This document shows positions 1 through 7,800 of a stretch of DNA of 64,000 nt, one piece after another. Numbering within the stretch: position 1 is the stretch's first letter; every line of letters begins with the position of its first letter. Under the pieces are notes generated by a model, which saw nothing but the letters and a program-made list of their open reading frames with translations, did not search any database and was not told the DNA's origin. The translations under genes and the position numbers were made by a program. Source of the DNA: JBNKFV01 sp050289485 (lineage in GTDB: Bacteria; Pseudomonadota; Gammaproteobacteria; Pseudomonadales; Cellvibrionaceae); contig JBNKFV010000010.1 of the NCBI GenBank assembly GCA_050289485.1, positions 1 to 64,000 of the forward strand, read 5' to 3'.

Positions 1-109
1 CGTTAAGCAATTTGTACTCATAATTTTTCCACAAAGAAATATTTTCAGGGCCAATCTCGAATCGAAGGCCTATCGGACTATTGTAGAAAAGCGGTCTTTC
101 ATATTTCAT
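1..109 (-). CDS. Partial cassette gene, start present, cut by window edge
   Basis: An ATG at 109 opens a minus-strand frame that stays open for 36 codons to the window edge. The start lies about 22 bases inside the cassette boundary set by the attC at 131-244, the usual position for a cassette gene start. The visible peptide begins MKYERPLFYNSPIG and contains an LRFEIG stretch, which vaguely recalls DUF3885-type proteins. That likeness is weak and no function is claimed. Confidence 0.5.
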   Translation of the reverse strand, partial: MKYERPLFYNSPIGLRFEIGPENISLWKNYEYKLLN

Positions 110-130
110 ATGACATTTCTATCTGGATGA

Positions 131-244
131 ATATAACGCCGGCATCATGAGAGCCAGCGGAGTGGAGCCCATTGTGGTAGAGTGCGCTTAGCGCACCAAA
201 ATGGGCGCAACGTAGATGGCTTCCCATGCATGCCATTGTTATAC
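131..244 (-). repeat. attC site 1
   Basis: An imperfect palindrome about 114 bases long. The outer boxes are TATAAC (132-137) and GTTATAC (238-244). Paired inner blocks include GGCAT/ATGCC, AGAGCC/GGCTTC, GCCCATT/AATGGGC and a central GTGCGC-TTA-GCGCAC hairpin. It follows the stop codon of the pRiA4b ORF-3-type gene at 239, so it is the attC of that cassette in minus orientation. Confidence 0.85.
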
Positions 245-820
245 GCTACCGAAAAAATCACGCATGAACTCATTTGTTTCTTCTAGATCAAAGACTTCTG
301 GGCCAAGGAAATAGTCACCTGCCCACTCAAGAACATCATCATACTCAGGGTCGCTTTCATCCTGCCACTTTTCGAGGAATTCAAGATAGCCATGTACCCC
401 GCCAACATCTTCAGGAGGACAAGACCGCTTGCCTTTTATACACTGAGGAAGCACAAGACTCGGTTCAAACGGAGTGACCTTCTCTAATTTTATCTGGTGT
501 AACCAGCCATCACCGAAATCATATTCATACGAGAGAGAGTCACCAACTTCACTCAATAGATCTTTAATCTTGAAATTCGACTCATCAAGTAAATCATCAT
601 CCCAATCCATTCCGAATTCTGGGTCAGTAAGACCATATCTTCGCTTGCCTGATATAAATTGATGCAAATGAGAGTTTGTCCAGCCCATCGAAATTTGAAT
701 TGCATGATGAAATTCATCTAGCGACGACGTATTGGACACCAATATTCGTCGCCAAATAGGCGGCCGCACACCGTTGAGCTGAATTTTTATCTGGTACACG
801 TACCTTAGACTGCTAACCAA
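239..820 (-). CDS. Plasmid pRiA4b ORF-3-like family protein (cassette gene)
   Basis: A 193-residue protein. The N-terminal YQIKIQLNGVRPPIWRRI motif, HHAIQISMGW, the FISG...YG stretch and the YEYDFGDGW motif are hallmarks of the plasmid pRiA4b ORF-3-like domain family (PF07929). The molecular function of the family is not established; members are common on mobile elements. The start at 820 is 25 bases inside the cassette boundary set by attC 2, and the stop abuts attC 1, so the gene fills one cassette. Family assignment is confident; any function would be a guess. Confidence 0.88.
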   Translation of the reverse strand: MVSSLRYVYQIKIQLNGVRPPIWRRILVSNTSSLDEFHHAIQISMGWTNSHLHQFISGKRRYGLTDPEFGMDWDDDLLDESNFKIKDLLSEVGDSLSYEYDFGDGWLHQIKLEKVTPFEPSLVLPQCIKGKRSCPPEDVGGVHGYLEFLEKWQDESDPEYDDVLEWAGDYFLGPEVFDLEETNEFMRDFFGSV

Positions 821-844
821 AATTGCACTCCGATCTTTTCATTC

Positions 845-934
845 GTATAACGCCCCGCACAAGGGCGGCCAAATAAGCGCAGCGTTTTGGACGTCCCAGC
901 GACCAACGGGAGCGAATGCTGCGGTTTGTTATAA
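845..934 (-). repeat. attC site 2
   Basis: About 90 bases, bounded by GTATAAC (845-851) and GTTATAA (928-934). CCGCA near the left box pairs with TGCGG near the right box, and an inner CGTTTTGGACGTC/GACCAACG region closes the loop. It marks the boundary between the pRiA4b ORF-3 cassette and a short cassette with no convincing gene. Orientation matches the other sites. Confidence 0.75.
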
Positions 935-1210
935 GAGCGCACACCCAAGCCAAATGCCACCACGCTGCGAAGCCACAGCTGAGCTTTAGCCGGACGAATG
1001 CAAAACCCACAAAACATAAATTGCGCACTGAAATTTAGGCAGTGAGATGCCCAAGCCAAAACGTACAAGACGGAGTGGAATCGAGCTGAAAAGGTGCTAA
1101 TTGTGACCATGCTGATATGAAAACTCCCTCTAAATCCTTGTGCAAAACGCCTTAGTGCACCAGATAAACCTAAATTTACTACGGAATGGCTAAAAACGAA
1201 AACTTACGCC
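935..1210 (-). other. Short cassette without a convincing gene
   Basis: These 276 bases lie between attC 2 and attC 3. The only longer frame runs from 1110 through attC 2 and stops in the next cassette at 805. Its C-terminal part is a translation of the attC hairpin itself, so it is probably not a gene. Nothing else convincing is seen. Such cassettes can carry promoters, small RNAs or very short peptides; none can be proven here. Confidence 0.5.
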
Positions 1211-1324
1211 TTATAACGCCGCTGTATGGGGCATTTTTTTCGGTGCACCTTTTGGGTGTAGAGTGGCGAAGCCACGCCCAAAAGGTGCACCGAAAAAAAT
1301 GTCCCTATGACAGCTTTGTTAGCG
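1211..1324 (-). repeat. attC site 3, very strong palindrome
   Basis: Bounded by TTATAAC (1211-1217) and GTTAGCG (1318-1324). The inner arms are long and nearly perfect: CATTTTTTTCGGTGCACC on the left pairs with GGTGCACCGAAAAAAATG on the right, followed inward by TTTTGGG/CCCAAAA and a small GTGGC-GAA-GCCAC hairpin. It is the attC of the cassette holding the genes at 1332-2626. Confidence 0.88.
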
Positions 1325-1331
1325 CACATAG

Positions 1332-1673
1332 TTAAATGCAATGCCTAGGCAAATTTAATGGGCCTAACACTTGTATTTGTGATCTGAAAATCAACCTATT
1401 ACCCCAATAAACTTCTATATAATAAGGGATATTGTTTAGAGGGATATTAAACAACTGAAAGTGTCCATATTCATTTGTATACGCAGGAGCACTACGACCT
1501 AACTTAGGGTGAACGAGAGACACCATAAGACCAGGTGCAGGCGCTCCATTCTGTGCACTGCAAAAAACACCTTGAACTACTGTAGATGGGCCGTATTGAG
1601 AATTCGCCTCACTTGATATTAATATCCAGAACAAGAATGCAAAAAAGGGTAAAATACTCAACCTGTTTTTCAT
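1332..1673 (-). CDS. Secreted transthyretin-like (carboxypeptidase regulatory-like) small protein
   Basis: 113 residues. A signal peptide of about 25 residues (positive MKNR, hydrophobic LPFFAFLFWILI, cleavage near ANS-Q) precedes a single small beta-rich domain. The pattern VVQGVFCSAQNGAPAPGLMVSLVH...TNEYGHFQLFNIP resembles the carboxypeptidase-regulatory/transthyretin-like fold, with a G-x-P-x-x-G...V turn and a D/N-x-x-G-x-F motif. Its start overlaps the stop of the gene at 1670-2260 by four bases (ATGA), so the two are translationally coupled. Both look directed to the envelope and may interact. The specific role is unknown. Confidence 0.6.
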   Translation of the reverse strand: MKNRLSILPFFAFLFWILISSEANSQYGPSTVVQGVFCSAQNGAPAPGLMVSLVHPKLGRSAPAYTNEYGHFQLFNIPLNNIPYYIEVYWGNRLIFRSQIQVLGPLNLPRHCI

Positions 1674-2260
1674 TGAGCACCTCCAAAAGATGGTGTAGCT
1701 GTGATGGGTTGAATATTTTCAGATGCATCCACAGGAATAATATTTTGCATGCTTCCTACAATTGCTGTGATCTGTTGTTCAAGTTCAATTGGTTCAAATT
1801 TTAAAGTTCTGTTTTTCAGTTCATTTAGGCTAAATGTGATTCTCTCTGGCTTGTACCCTGGTGCGGAAATCTCTAGTGTAATATCTTCAACATGCGGGTG
1901 TATTCTGCCTCTGACAACACCGTTAGTGCCACCATCCAGAGTCCAAGTTGACGACCTTGCTCGTATTGTCACGGGTTCTGTAATCTCTACAACTTCTCCT
2001 TCAATGGTTATTGGTTCCACTGAGCTTGGCTTCGAAGCATAGATTGATATAGACGAAAAGATGAGACCAATTAGGAAAAAAGCTATACCCGGAGCTTGTG
2101 TATTAAGTCTAAAGTCCTGCTTCCATTCAATGCTAAGAGCTGTGCTTGAATCAGTCGCAGCCAGAACTAGAGCCCCTTTATAGATGAGAATAATACCGCC
2201 CACCACCATTATTAGCCCTGCAAAAGCAGCCAAAATTACGGCATAATCAAATGTGCTCAT
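1670..2260 (-). CDS. Two-TM membrane protein with extracytoplasmic PEGA-like domain
   Basis: 196 residues. There are two predicted transmembrane helices, at about residues 6-30 (AVILAAFAGLIMVVGGIILIYKG) and 56-75 (GIAFFLIGLIFSSISIYA), then a beta-rich C-terminal domain with VRGRIHPHVEDITLEISAPGYKP. That stretch looks like a carbohydrate- or protein-binding beta sandwich similar to PEGA repeats. A ribosome-binding site (GGGAGG) lies just upstream of the ATG. It is the first gene of a two-gene minus-strand unit in one cassette, with the secreted protein at 1332-1673. No family is firmly recognised. Confidence 0.6.
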   Translation of the reverse strand: MSTFDYAVILAAFAGLIMVVGGIILIYKGALVLAATDSSTALSIEWKQDFRLNTQAPGIAFFLIGLIFSSISIYASKPSSVEPITIEGEVVEITEPVTIRARSSTWTLDGGTNGVVRGRIHPHVEDITLEISAPGYKPERITFSLNELKNRTLKFEPIELEQQITAIVGSMQNIIPVDASENIQPITATPSFGGAQ

Positions 2261-2299
2261 ATTTACCTCCCTTTCAAAAAGATACTAGGTACCCCCACC

Positions 2300-2626
2300 A
2301 TGGACAGAATACATCAAAACTTAATTTTCATTTTTATGATTTTATTTTCATTAAGCGCAGCTTCCGATCCAATCAAATTCATCGTAGAAAATAATACGTC
2401 GGCAACACTAATTGCATTACAAATATCTGCCAATAATTATTCATGGTCGTCATTTGGCTCTGTAAACCTCAGTCCATCAAATTCAGCCGTCTTTGAATGG
2501 ATTCCCACACCCGAATCCAATTGCGTTCAATATGTTCGAGGCAATTTTAAAAAAGGAGGCTGGAGCGCTCCCATTAAGATAGATTTTTGTAAAAACCCAA
2601 ATGTTAAAATCACTTTTGGCTCCTAG
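2300..2626 (+). CDS. Small secreted protein, reverse-oriented within its cassette
   Basis: 108 residues with a signal peptide (MDRIHQNLIFIFMILFSLSAAS). The mature part has the pattern VENNTSATLIALQIS...W.S.G...L.P......W....C.QYVRG.....G....I..FC, with two cysteines. This resembles small exported proteins often annotated in databases (wrongly) as argininosuccinate lyase; the likeness is recalled, not searched. It lies on the strand opposite to the cassette orientation and stops just before attC 4, while its start is only 39 bases from the divergent start at 2260. It should need its own promoter, which would overlap the start of the divergent gene. Confidence 0.6.
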   Translation: MDRIHQNLIFIFMILFSLSAASDPIKFIVENNTSATLIALQISANNYSWSSFGSVNLSPSNSAVFEWIPTPESNCVQYVRGNFKKGGWSAPIKIDFCKNPNVKITFGS

Positions 2627-2628
2627 TC

Positions 2629-2717
2629 GCTAACGCCGTGGTTTGGGGCCGGAACGAAGCGGCAGCGTAGTGGAGGTCCCAGCCGCGATAGCGGCGAACA
2701 ACACCACTTTGTTATGC
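2629..2717 (-). repeat. attC site 4
   Basis: About 89 bases between GCTAACG (2629-2635) and GTTATGC (2711-2717). GTGGT near the left box pairs with ACCAC near the right box, and GCGGC...GCCGC blocks lie inside. The stop codon of the gene at 2712-3131 lies within the right-hand box, as is usual for cassette genes. Confidence 0.8.
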
Positions 2718-3131
2718 ATCGCCGCCACTTAAAATCATAAGCCCTTTTGTAATCGCTAACTTCGCCCCATTTTTAGCTGCTTCGATAGCACCGCTCTTTA
2801 CTGACTCCACAATTTTTTCGCCAAATGAAGGGCTTTGCGCTTCTAGCGAAGCTGGCAGTTTGAGTACCTCCAGGCCTTTAGCTGAGAGGACAAGACCAAA
2901 TGCTGTTTGATTATTCACTACACTGGCATTCACATAGCCAGCACCAACTAACCAGTTTACCGTATGCTCATATATGAAAAATTTATCGAATACTTCTTCT
3001 TCAGATTCTTCTTCATCAAATATTTCCAAAGGAACATTCGAGAATTCTATATTTATAGGAACAGGAAATTCACTATATAAGGAAGCAAAAATGCTCGCCG
3101 TACAACGGTCAAAAGCTTCGATATTTTTCAT
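2712..3131 (-). CDS. Cassette-encoded hypothetical protein
   Basis: 139 residues. The first 90 are a mixed alpha/beta domain with an acidic stretch (FDEEESEEEVFDKFF) and a winged-helix-like C-terminal end (TVNWLVGAGYV...FGLVLSAKGLEVLK). A short amphipathic tail follows (FGEKIVESVKSGAIEAAKNGAKLAITKGLMIL). Proteins with this layout, a helix-turn domain ending in L(S/T)xKGLEVL plus an alanine/glycine-rich helix, are common uncharacterised cassette or phage-associated proteins. There is no signal peptide. The start at 3131 is 14 bases inside the boundary set by attC 5. Function is not known. Confidence 0.75.
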   Translation of the reverse strand: MKNIEAFDRCTASIFASLYSEFPVPINIEFSNVPLEIFDEEESEEEVFDKFFIYEHTVNWLVGAGYVNASVVNNQTAFGLVLSAKGLEVLKLPASLEAQSPSFGEKIVESVKSGAIEAAKNGAKLAITKGLMILSGGDA

Positions 3132-3144
3132 GCTACATCCTTAT

Positions 3145-3258
3145 GCATAACGCCTTGCTCTGCGGCAGATTTGGAGCTGTTTGGATTGCGCAACAATGGC
3201 GAAGCCATGCGCAAACCAAACAGCGAAAAGGCTGTCCGACAGGAGCAAATTGTTAGGC
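3145..3258 (-). repeat. attC site 5
   Basis: About 114 bases between GCATAAC (3145-3151) and GTTAGGC (3252-3258). Left arm TTGCTC and right arm GAGCAA pair next to the boxes, and CTGTTTGG.TTGCGCA pairs with TGCGCAAACCAAACAG inside. It is the attC of the cassette with the gene at 3253-3567, whose stop codon falls in the right-hand box. Confidence 0.85.
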
Positions 3259-3567
3259 GAGCCGCTCCAATACACTGCAGTAAAATAGCTTATATTTCTC
3301 ATTTATGACCAATGTTTGCCACTTTCTTTTAGTTCGGTTTATGGGTATCTCTAACTCGAAAAAGTGAGAAATATCCTCGTTTACTTGCCACATGACCTCT
3401 ACATTGCAAACCGTAGCACGATAAGAATGAGCTACTTTAAAAATGCCGCCATCTGTCGTATAGAATCCATTCGTGATTTCCCTTTCCAAGGATTGAAAGC
3501 TGCATTGACATAAGATTTCTTCGCCTTCGTAAAGCACAAAATTAGTGACGATTTGCTCTTGATTCAC
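3253..3567 (-). CDS. Cassette-encoded hypothetical protein, GTG start
   Basis: The open frame extends up to 3723, but the part beyond 3574 reads through attC 6 and antisense into the neighbouring cassette, so the longer frame is an artefact. A GTG at 3567, seven bases inside the cassette boundary, gives 104 residues (MNQEQIVTNFVLYEGEEIL...). The protein is cytoplasmic in appearance, rich in aromatic and acidic residues, without recognisable motifs. No family is recognised. Start choice rests on the cassette boundary rather than on a clear ribosome-binding site. Confidence 0.6.
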   Translation of the reverse strand: MNQEQIVTNFVLYEGEEILCQCSFQSLEREITNGFYTTDGGIFKVAHSYRATVCNVEVMWQVNEDISHFFELEIPINRTKRKWQTLVINEKYKLFYCSVLERLA

Positions 3568-3573
3568 AAAGTT

Positions 3574-3629
3574 GCCTAACGCTTCAATCAGCCGACGCTT
3601 TAGCGGTCGGCTGCATTGATTTGTTATGC
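3574..3629 (-). repeat. attC site 6, compact form
   Basis: Only 56 bases, bounded by GCCTAAC (3574-3580) and GTTATGC (3623-3629). The arms CAATCAGCCGAC and GGTCGGCTGCATTG fold around a GCTTTAGC loop. This compact shape resembles the short attC sites of Pseudomonas/Xanthomonas-type arrays and differs from the long sites 1, 3 and 5. The last codons of the gene at 3584-4153 lie inside it. Confidence 0.88.
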
Positions 3630-4153
3630 TTGACTTTGATTCCTGCTGATTCGTATGTTTTAACCATTTCAATGAACTCAGGAAGAATGTAATCGTAGTT
3701 TTGTTTTGCAAATGCGCTAACAACCAAGGTAACTACTGACTCGCCCTCCTGCACATAAGCTACACTCTCAAAGGGCTGTTGTTTTGAGGTCGGATTAATA
3801 AACTCGTTGATTAATATTTCATTTTTTCCAGATAAGGTATCAACAGACGAAACTCTTACTTTAACTTCTGAAGATGAGCCAACAAACTTCCCAATATCGT
3901 GCTTAGACGCTTCACTAACAAGCTTATTAGAATACACAGCTGAATATATAACGGCTGGAGCGCCATTAAAATCATAGCCATTTGGAATAAGTAAGAAAAC
4001 CGCACCAATTCGCATAGCAGTAGCAGAATCCTGATAAAACCCTTCAGGTAAATTTACCCAATATGAGCGATCATCAAAATAGCTAAGAATTGATTTTTCT
4101 TCCGCATATGCATTAATAGATATGACGATCAACAAAAAAATTATTTTTTTCAC
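3584..4153 (-). CDS. Exported hypothetical protein, first cassette of the array
   Basis: 189 residues from a GTG start at 4153. The signal peptide is MKKIIFLLIVISINAYA. The mature domain (YWVNLPEGFYQDSATAMRIGAVFLLIPNGYDFNGAPAVIYSAV) is a mixed alpha/beta fold without a family known to me. The C-terminal 12 or so residues (KSMQPTAKASAD) are translated from attC 6, a known by-product of cassette genes that read into their recombination site. A GAGGA element precedes the start by about seven bases. Being first in the array, it should be the best expressed if an integron promoter still exists upstream. Confidence 0.72.
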   Translation of the reverse strand: MKKIIFLLIVISINAYAEEKSILSYFDDRSYWVNLPEGFYQDSATAMRIGAVFLLIPNGYDFNGAPAVIYSAVYSNKLVSEASKHDIGKFVGSSSEVKVRVSSVDTLSGKNEILINEFINPTSKQQPFESVAYVQEGESVVTLVVSAFAKQNYDYILPEFIEMVKTYESAGIKVKHNKSMQPTAKASAD

Positions 4154-4263
4154 TAAACATCCTCAGAAGCATAACATTTTATTAATGCGCATGCGCATTT
4201 TTGCTTTTCAACAATACGCGCCATTTCTGACTTATCTATTTGATTTAAAAAAGATTTTTTCAT
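4153..4263 (-). CDS. Possible 36-codon ORF across the array's 5' junction
   Basis: ATG at 4263 (MKKSFLNQIDKSEMARIVEK...) to a TAG that overlaps the GTG start of the first cassette gene (TAGTG). It spans the recombination box at 4169-4175 and a 16-base perfect palindrome at 4184-4199 (AATGCGCATGCGCATT). An AAGGA sits about 12 bases upstream. By position it resembles short attI-spanning frames of class 1 integrons that help translate the first cassette. The coding case is weak. The rest of 4264-4537 shows no gene; it has an inverted repeat TTTTTCTGGT (near 4304) and ACCAGAAAAA (near 4418). Confidence 0.3.
   Translation of the reverse strand: MKKSFLNQIDKSEMARIVEKQKCACALIKCYASEDV
4184..4199. repeat. 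16-base perfect palindrome beside the array's 5' junction
   Basis: AATGCGCATGCGCATT is its own reverse complement. It lies nine bases from the GCATAAC recombination box (4169-4175). This could be part of a diverged attI site or an operator; neither can be decided from sequence alone. Confidence 0.5.
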
Positions 4264-4537
4264 GATTGAGCATTCCTTCGTTCTGGAAAAACGAGCGTGC
4301 GCGTTTTTCTGGTTCCCTTTGCGCATTATTTCAGGCGGGGAATTTGGTAACCTGCTGAAAGGTAAGACTTTATTTGTAGCACTATTTGGAAAAATGAGCA
4401 AACTTTACGCGCCAGTACCAGAAAAATGAGCACGCTTTTTTGCTGCTGGGAAATAGACTGTATCTCAGTACAGTAAGCGTAAGGTCAATGGTCACCTTTG
4501 GGAAAACGACGCTTGGCGAGCGCCATCAGCAACCGTT

Positions 4538-4777
4538 TTATCGCTGTGGCAGTGTTGAGAACCCTACAAACCGGGTAAGTATGGCTTGAAATTCGGCTTC
4601 GCTGATGTCTACCAGTTCTACTACCCGACCATAGAGCATAATGGTAGGCACATTGCGGCCGCCGAGCTCTTGCTGGGCTTGTTGTAGGCAATAGAGTACA
4701 GCGCGCTCTTTTTCGGTAAGACCGTCGCGCACATCGGGTATGTTGGTATAACGTTTTTCAGTGCGCTTTTGCGCCAT
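4538..4777 (-). CDS. Small conserved hypothetical protein downstream of the RND pump
   Basis: 79 residues, cytoplasmic, beginning MAQKRTEKRYTNIPDVRDGLTEKERAVLYCLQQAQQ. It appears helical (TEKERAVLYCLQQAQQELGGRNVPTIMLYGRVVE) with the segment VDISEAEFQAILTRFVG at the end. It starts 31 bases after the stop of the RND permease gene on the same strand and is probably co-transcribed with it. Position and compactness argue that it is real. The family is unknown; an overlapping frame at 4485-4691 is less likely. Confidence 0.65.
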   Translation of the reverse strand: MAQKRTEKRYTNIPDVRDGLTEKERAVLYCLQQAQQELGGRNVPTIMLYGRVVELVDISEAEFQAILTRFVGFSTLPQR

Positions 4778-4807
4778 TACCTTACACCCTTTGGGGCAAA
4801 TTTGTGT

Positions 4808-7800
4808 TTATGCCGTGTAATTTGCAACACCGGTTTGCGCCGTATCGTCATTTGCACTGGCAGTGCCAGCGACTTGGTGATTCTGCGCCAGCATGCCATA
4901 TAAACAAGGCAGTACAAACAAGGTAAAGAAAGTACCAATAAGCATACCTACTACGAGTATTACACCAATGCTGTTACGCGCCTCGGCACCGGCACCGGTC
5001 ACCAGTACCAGAGGAAAATGCCCCAGTACAGTGGCAGCGGTTGTCATTAACACCGGGCGCAACCGCACTTCGGCTGAATGCCGCGCAGCCTCTAGTTTTG
5101 AGTAGCCTTGCTCTTGCAGATGGTTAGCAAATTCAACAATCAAAATGCCGTTCTTGGCAACCAATCCTACCAGAGTGATAAACCCAATTTGTGAATAGAT
5201 ATTCACGGTTGTTAAACCCAGAAAAGGAATCAACAAAGCACCAGATAGCGCCAGTGGCACCGAGCCTAGCAACACTACCAGGGGGTCGCGAAAGTTGTTA
5301 AACAAGACCGATAGCACCAGATAAACAAACAATAACGCCATACCTAATACACCGGCCAAGGTATTACCTTCGGCTCTGATCTGTCGAGATTCGCCCGCGT
5401 AATCAAGTGTGTAGTTTGAGGGCAAAATGTCAGCGGCCGCTTTTTCCAGTGTCGTAAGCCCCTGCTCTTTGGTCACACCTGGAATCACCCCACCCATAAT
5501 GCGAAAAGCATTTTTTTGCTGAAACTTACCTAGCACCCGTGGCGATACCAGGTGCTCAATATGAGCAATACTGGAGACAGGAACCAGTTCACCACTAAGA
5601 GTACGCAATTGTAAATTAAGTACGGCTTCGGGATTGTTGCGATGGTTACCCTCTACCATAGGGATAACTTTGTAGGCTTTTCCGTTATAGTCGAAACGAT
5701 TGATGTAATCGCCCGATAGAAAAAACGCCAGTTGGTCACTCACGTATTGCAGACTCATGCCCAAATCGGCGATGCGCTCTTTATCAAGCACCAATCTCAC
5801 CTGGGGCATATCAATTTTCAGGTCTGTTTGCGCAAAAATAAAATGGCCGCTGGCATTAGCAGCCTCTACCATTTTTTGTGCGTAGGGCTGCATATCAACC
5901 AATGAGTCTGGCGATTTAACCACTAGCTCAATGTCGAAATTACCGGCCGAAGGCAGCGCTGGGGGTAACATTGGCATCACGTTTAAACCGGTAATAGCCG
6001 ACAGCGACTGGTAGGCTTGCGGCACCAGATCTTGGGTACGCACATCACGTTCGGAATACGGCTTCATGTTGAGGCCACCAAAACCGGCGTTGGGCTGTAT
6101 GAGCTGCCACACCAAATCGCTACCCGGTAATTGCAATAAGGTTTCGGCGGTTTTTAGACTGTAATCGTAGGTATATTCCAAGGAGGCATTGGGTGGCCCT
6201 TCGATAATTACGAAAAGATTGCCTTGGTCTTCTACCGGTGCCAGCTCTTTTTGTGACAACAGGTAAAACGGAACAACCAATAAGGCCACAAACAGGGCAA
6301 ATACCAGCATCTGAAAACGCCAGTTAATCACATGGGCAAGCACCTTGGCGTAACCTGCCTGCAGTAGCTCAAAACGCTTGTTAACCCACTGGGTAACTTT
6401 GCTTTCGCGGCCACCGTCGGGGGTGACATAGGCACTCATAATGGGGGATAGCGTGAGTGCTACAATACCCGATATCAACACGGCTACCGAAAGGGTGAAG
6501 GCAAATTCTTTAAACAAAAATCCTGTCATGCCCGACAAAAATCCAATCGGTGCATACACGGCAGCGAGGGTAATGGTCATACCAAAAATGGGGGCAGCCA
6601 GCTGCCTGCAACTCTCAAGGGCAGCATCAATTCGGCTTTTCCCTTCACGGCGAAAACGGGCCACGTTTTCCACCACCACAATGGCATCGTCCACGACTAA
6701 CCCAACCGATAATACAATGGCCAGGATGGTGAGCAGATTGAGAGAAAACCCCATTAACGCAATGGCAGCAACGGCCCCCAAGAGAGAGATGGGAATCGTA
6801 ATCAACGGTACCAATGAGGTTCTGAAAGCACCCATTAATGCCAATACCACCAACCCTACCAGCAAAATGGTTTCGGCCAGCGTTTGAAAAATTTCACGGA
6901 TGGCATCACGCATGTAAACAGTGTCGTCAGCTGCAAAATTTATCTCCATGCCTTCAGGCAAGGTTGCATTAATTTCGTCAACGGCGGCGTAAATTTTATT
7001 GCCAATTTCAATTTCATTGGCACCGGGCTGCGGCCACACCCCCAAGTAGGGTGCTACTGCAGTATCTTCAAGCGTATGTACTTCGCCCTCTTCTTCACCC
7101 AGCTCTACATCAGCAATATCACCCAATCGAATCAGGGCGCCGTCGACTTCGCGCACAATCAGGCGGCGAAAATCGTCTGGTGTTTGCAATGTGGTATTGG
7201 TGAGCAAGCTCATGCGTTGCTCAGCATTTTCAGTTTGCCCTACGGCAGAAATGATATTGTTGCTCGTTAACGCAGTACGCAGGTCTTGCGTACTTACACC
7301 ATACGCAGCCATTTTTTGCGCATCCAGCCACACACGCATGGCCGGATAGCGGCCGCCGTACAGTTGAACACGCTGCACGCCTTCAATCGAGCCAAGCTGT
7401 GGAATGACATAGCGCTGCATATAATCAGTAATTTCAGCTTTGGAAAAACGATCAACGGGAATACCCAGATAAATCAGTGCCGCGCTACGGTCAGCCCGCT
7501 CGACTTCAATCGAGGGATCTTCTGCACCTTCAGGCAGTTCGTAACTGATTTGGCTTAACCGCGAGGTAAGCTCGGCCAGTGCCGCAGTGCTGTTTTCATT
7601 TAACTTGAGCCAGGCAGTTACCGTACTCAGGCCAGCGGTCGTCGCCGAGTCGACGTAATCAACCCCTGGAACAGTGGCGGCTACCCGCTCGATGGGGTCG
7701 GTAACAAACCCCTGCACCACGTCTGCAGAAGCCCCCACATAGCTGGTGGAAATAACCAGCGAAGCACTTTCTATTTTAGGGTACTGCAAGGTTGGAATTT

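Larger units (their letters stand above)
1..4177 (-). mobile_element. Integron cassette array without a visible integrase (CALIN-like)
   Basis: Six imperfect palindromes of 56-114 bases lie here. In plus-strand reading each is bounded by a (C/A)TAAC-type box and a GTTA(T/G)-type box, and all share one orientation. Each sits at the 3' end of a minus-strand gene, and stop codons fall in or next to the right-hand box. This is the layout of integron cassettes, each gene being followed by its attC. The array runs off the left edge of the window. Its 5' end would be near 4169-4175, where a lone recombination box (GTTATGC on the minus strand) has no palindromic partner. No tyrosine-recombinase integrase gene is seen beside that end or elsewhere in the window. 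The array is therefore either a CALIN or a chromosomal integron that lost or displaced intI. Confidence 0.85.

Noticed and set aside
805..1110. Minus-strand 101-residue frame across attC 2
   Set aside because: It is a translation of the attC hairpin that runs into the neighbouring cassette; no independent support as a gene.
3568..3723. N-terminal extension of the hypothetical cassette gene at 3253
   Set aside because: This part reads through attC 6 and overlaps the next cassette gene in another frame; the cassette boundary sets the real start near 3567.
4485..4691. 68-residue minus-strand frame near the RND operon
   Set aside because: It overlaps the better-supported 79-residue gene at 4538-4777 in another frame and is rich in Arg/Ser/Pro, like a shadow frame.
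6441..7558. Several plus-strand frames over the RND permease gene
   Set aside because: They are antisense shadows of a strongly supported coding region.
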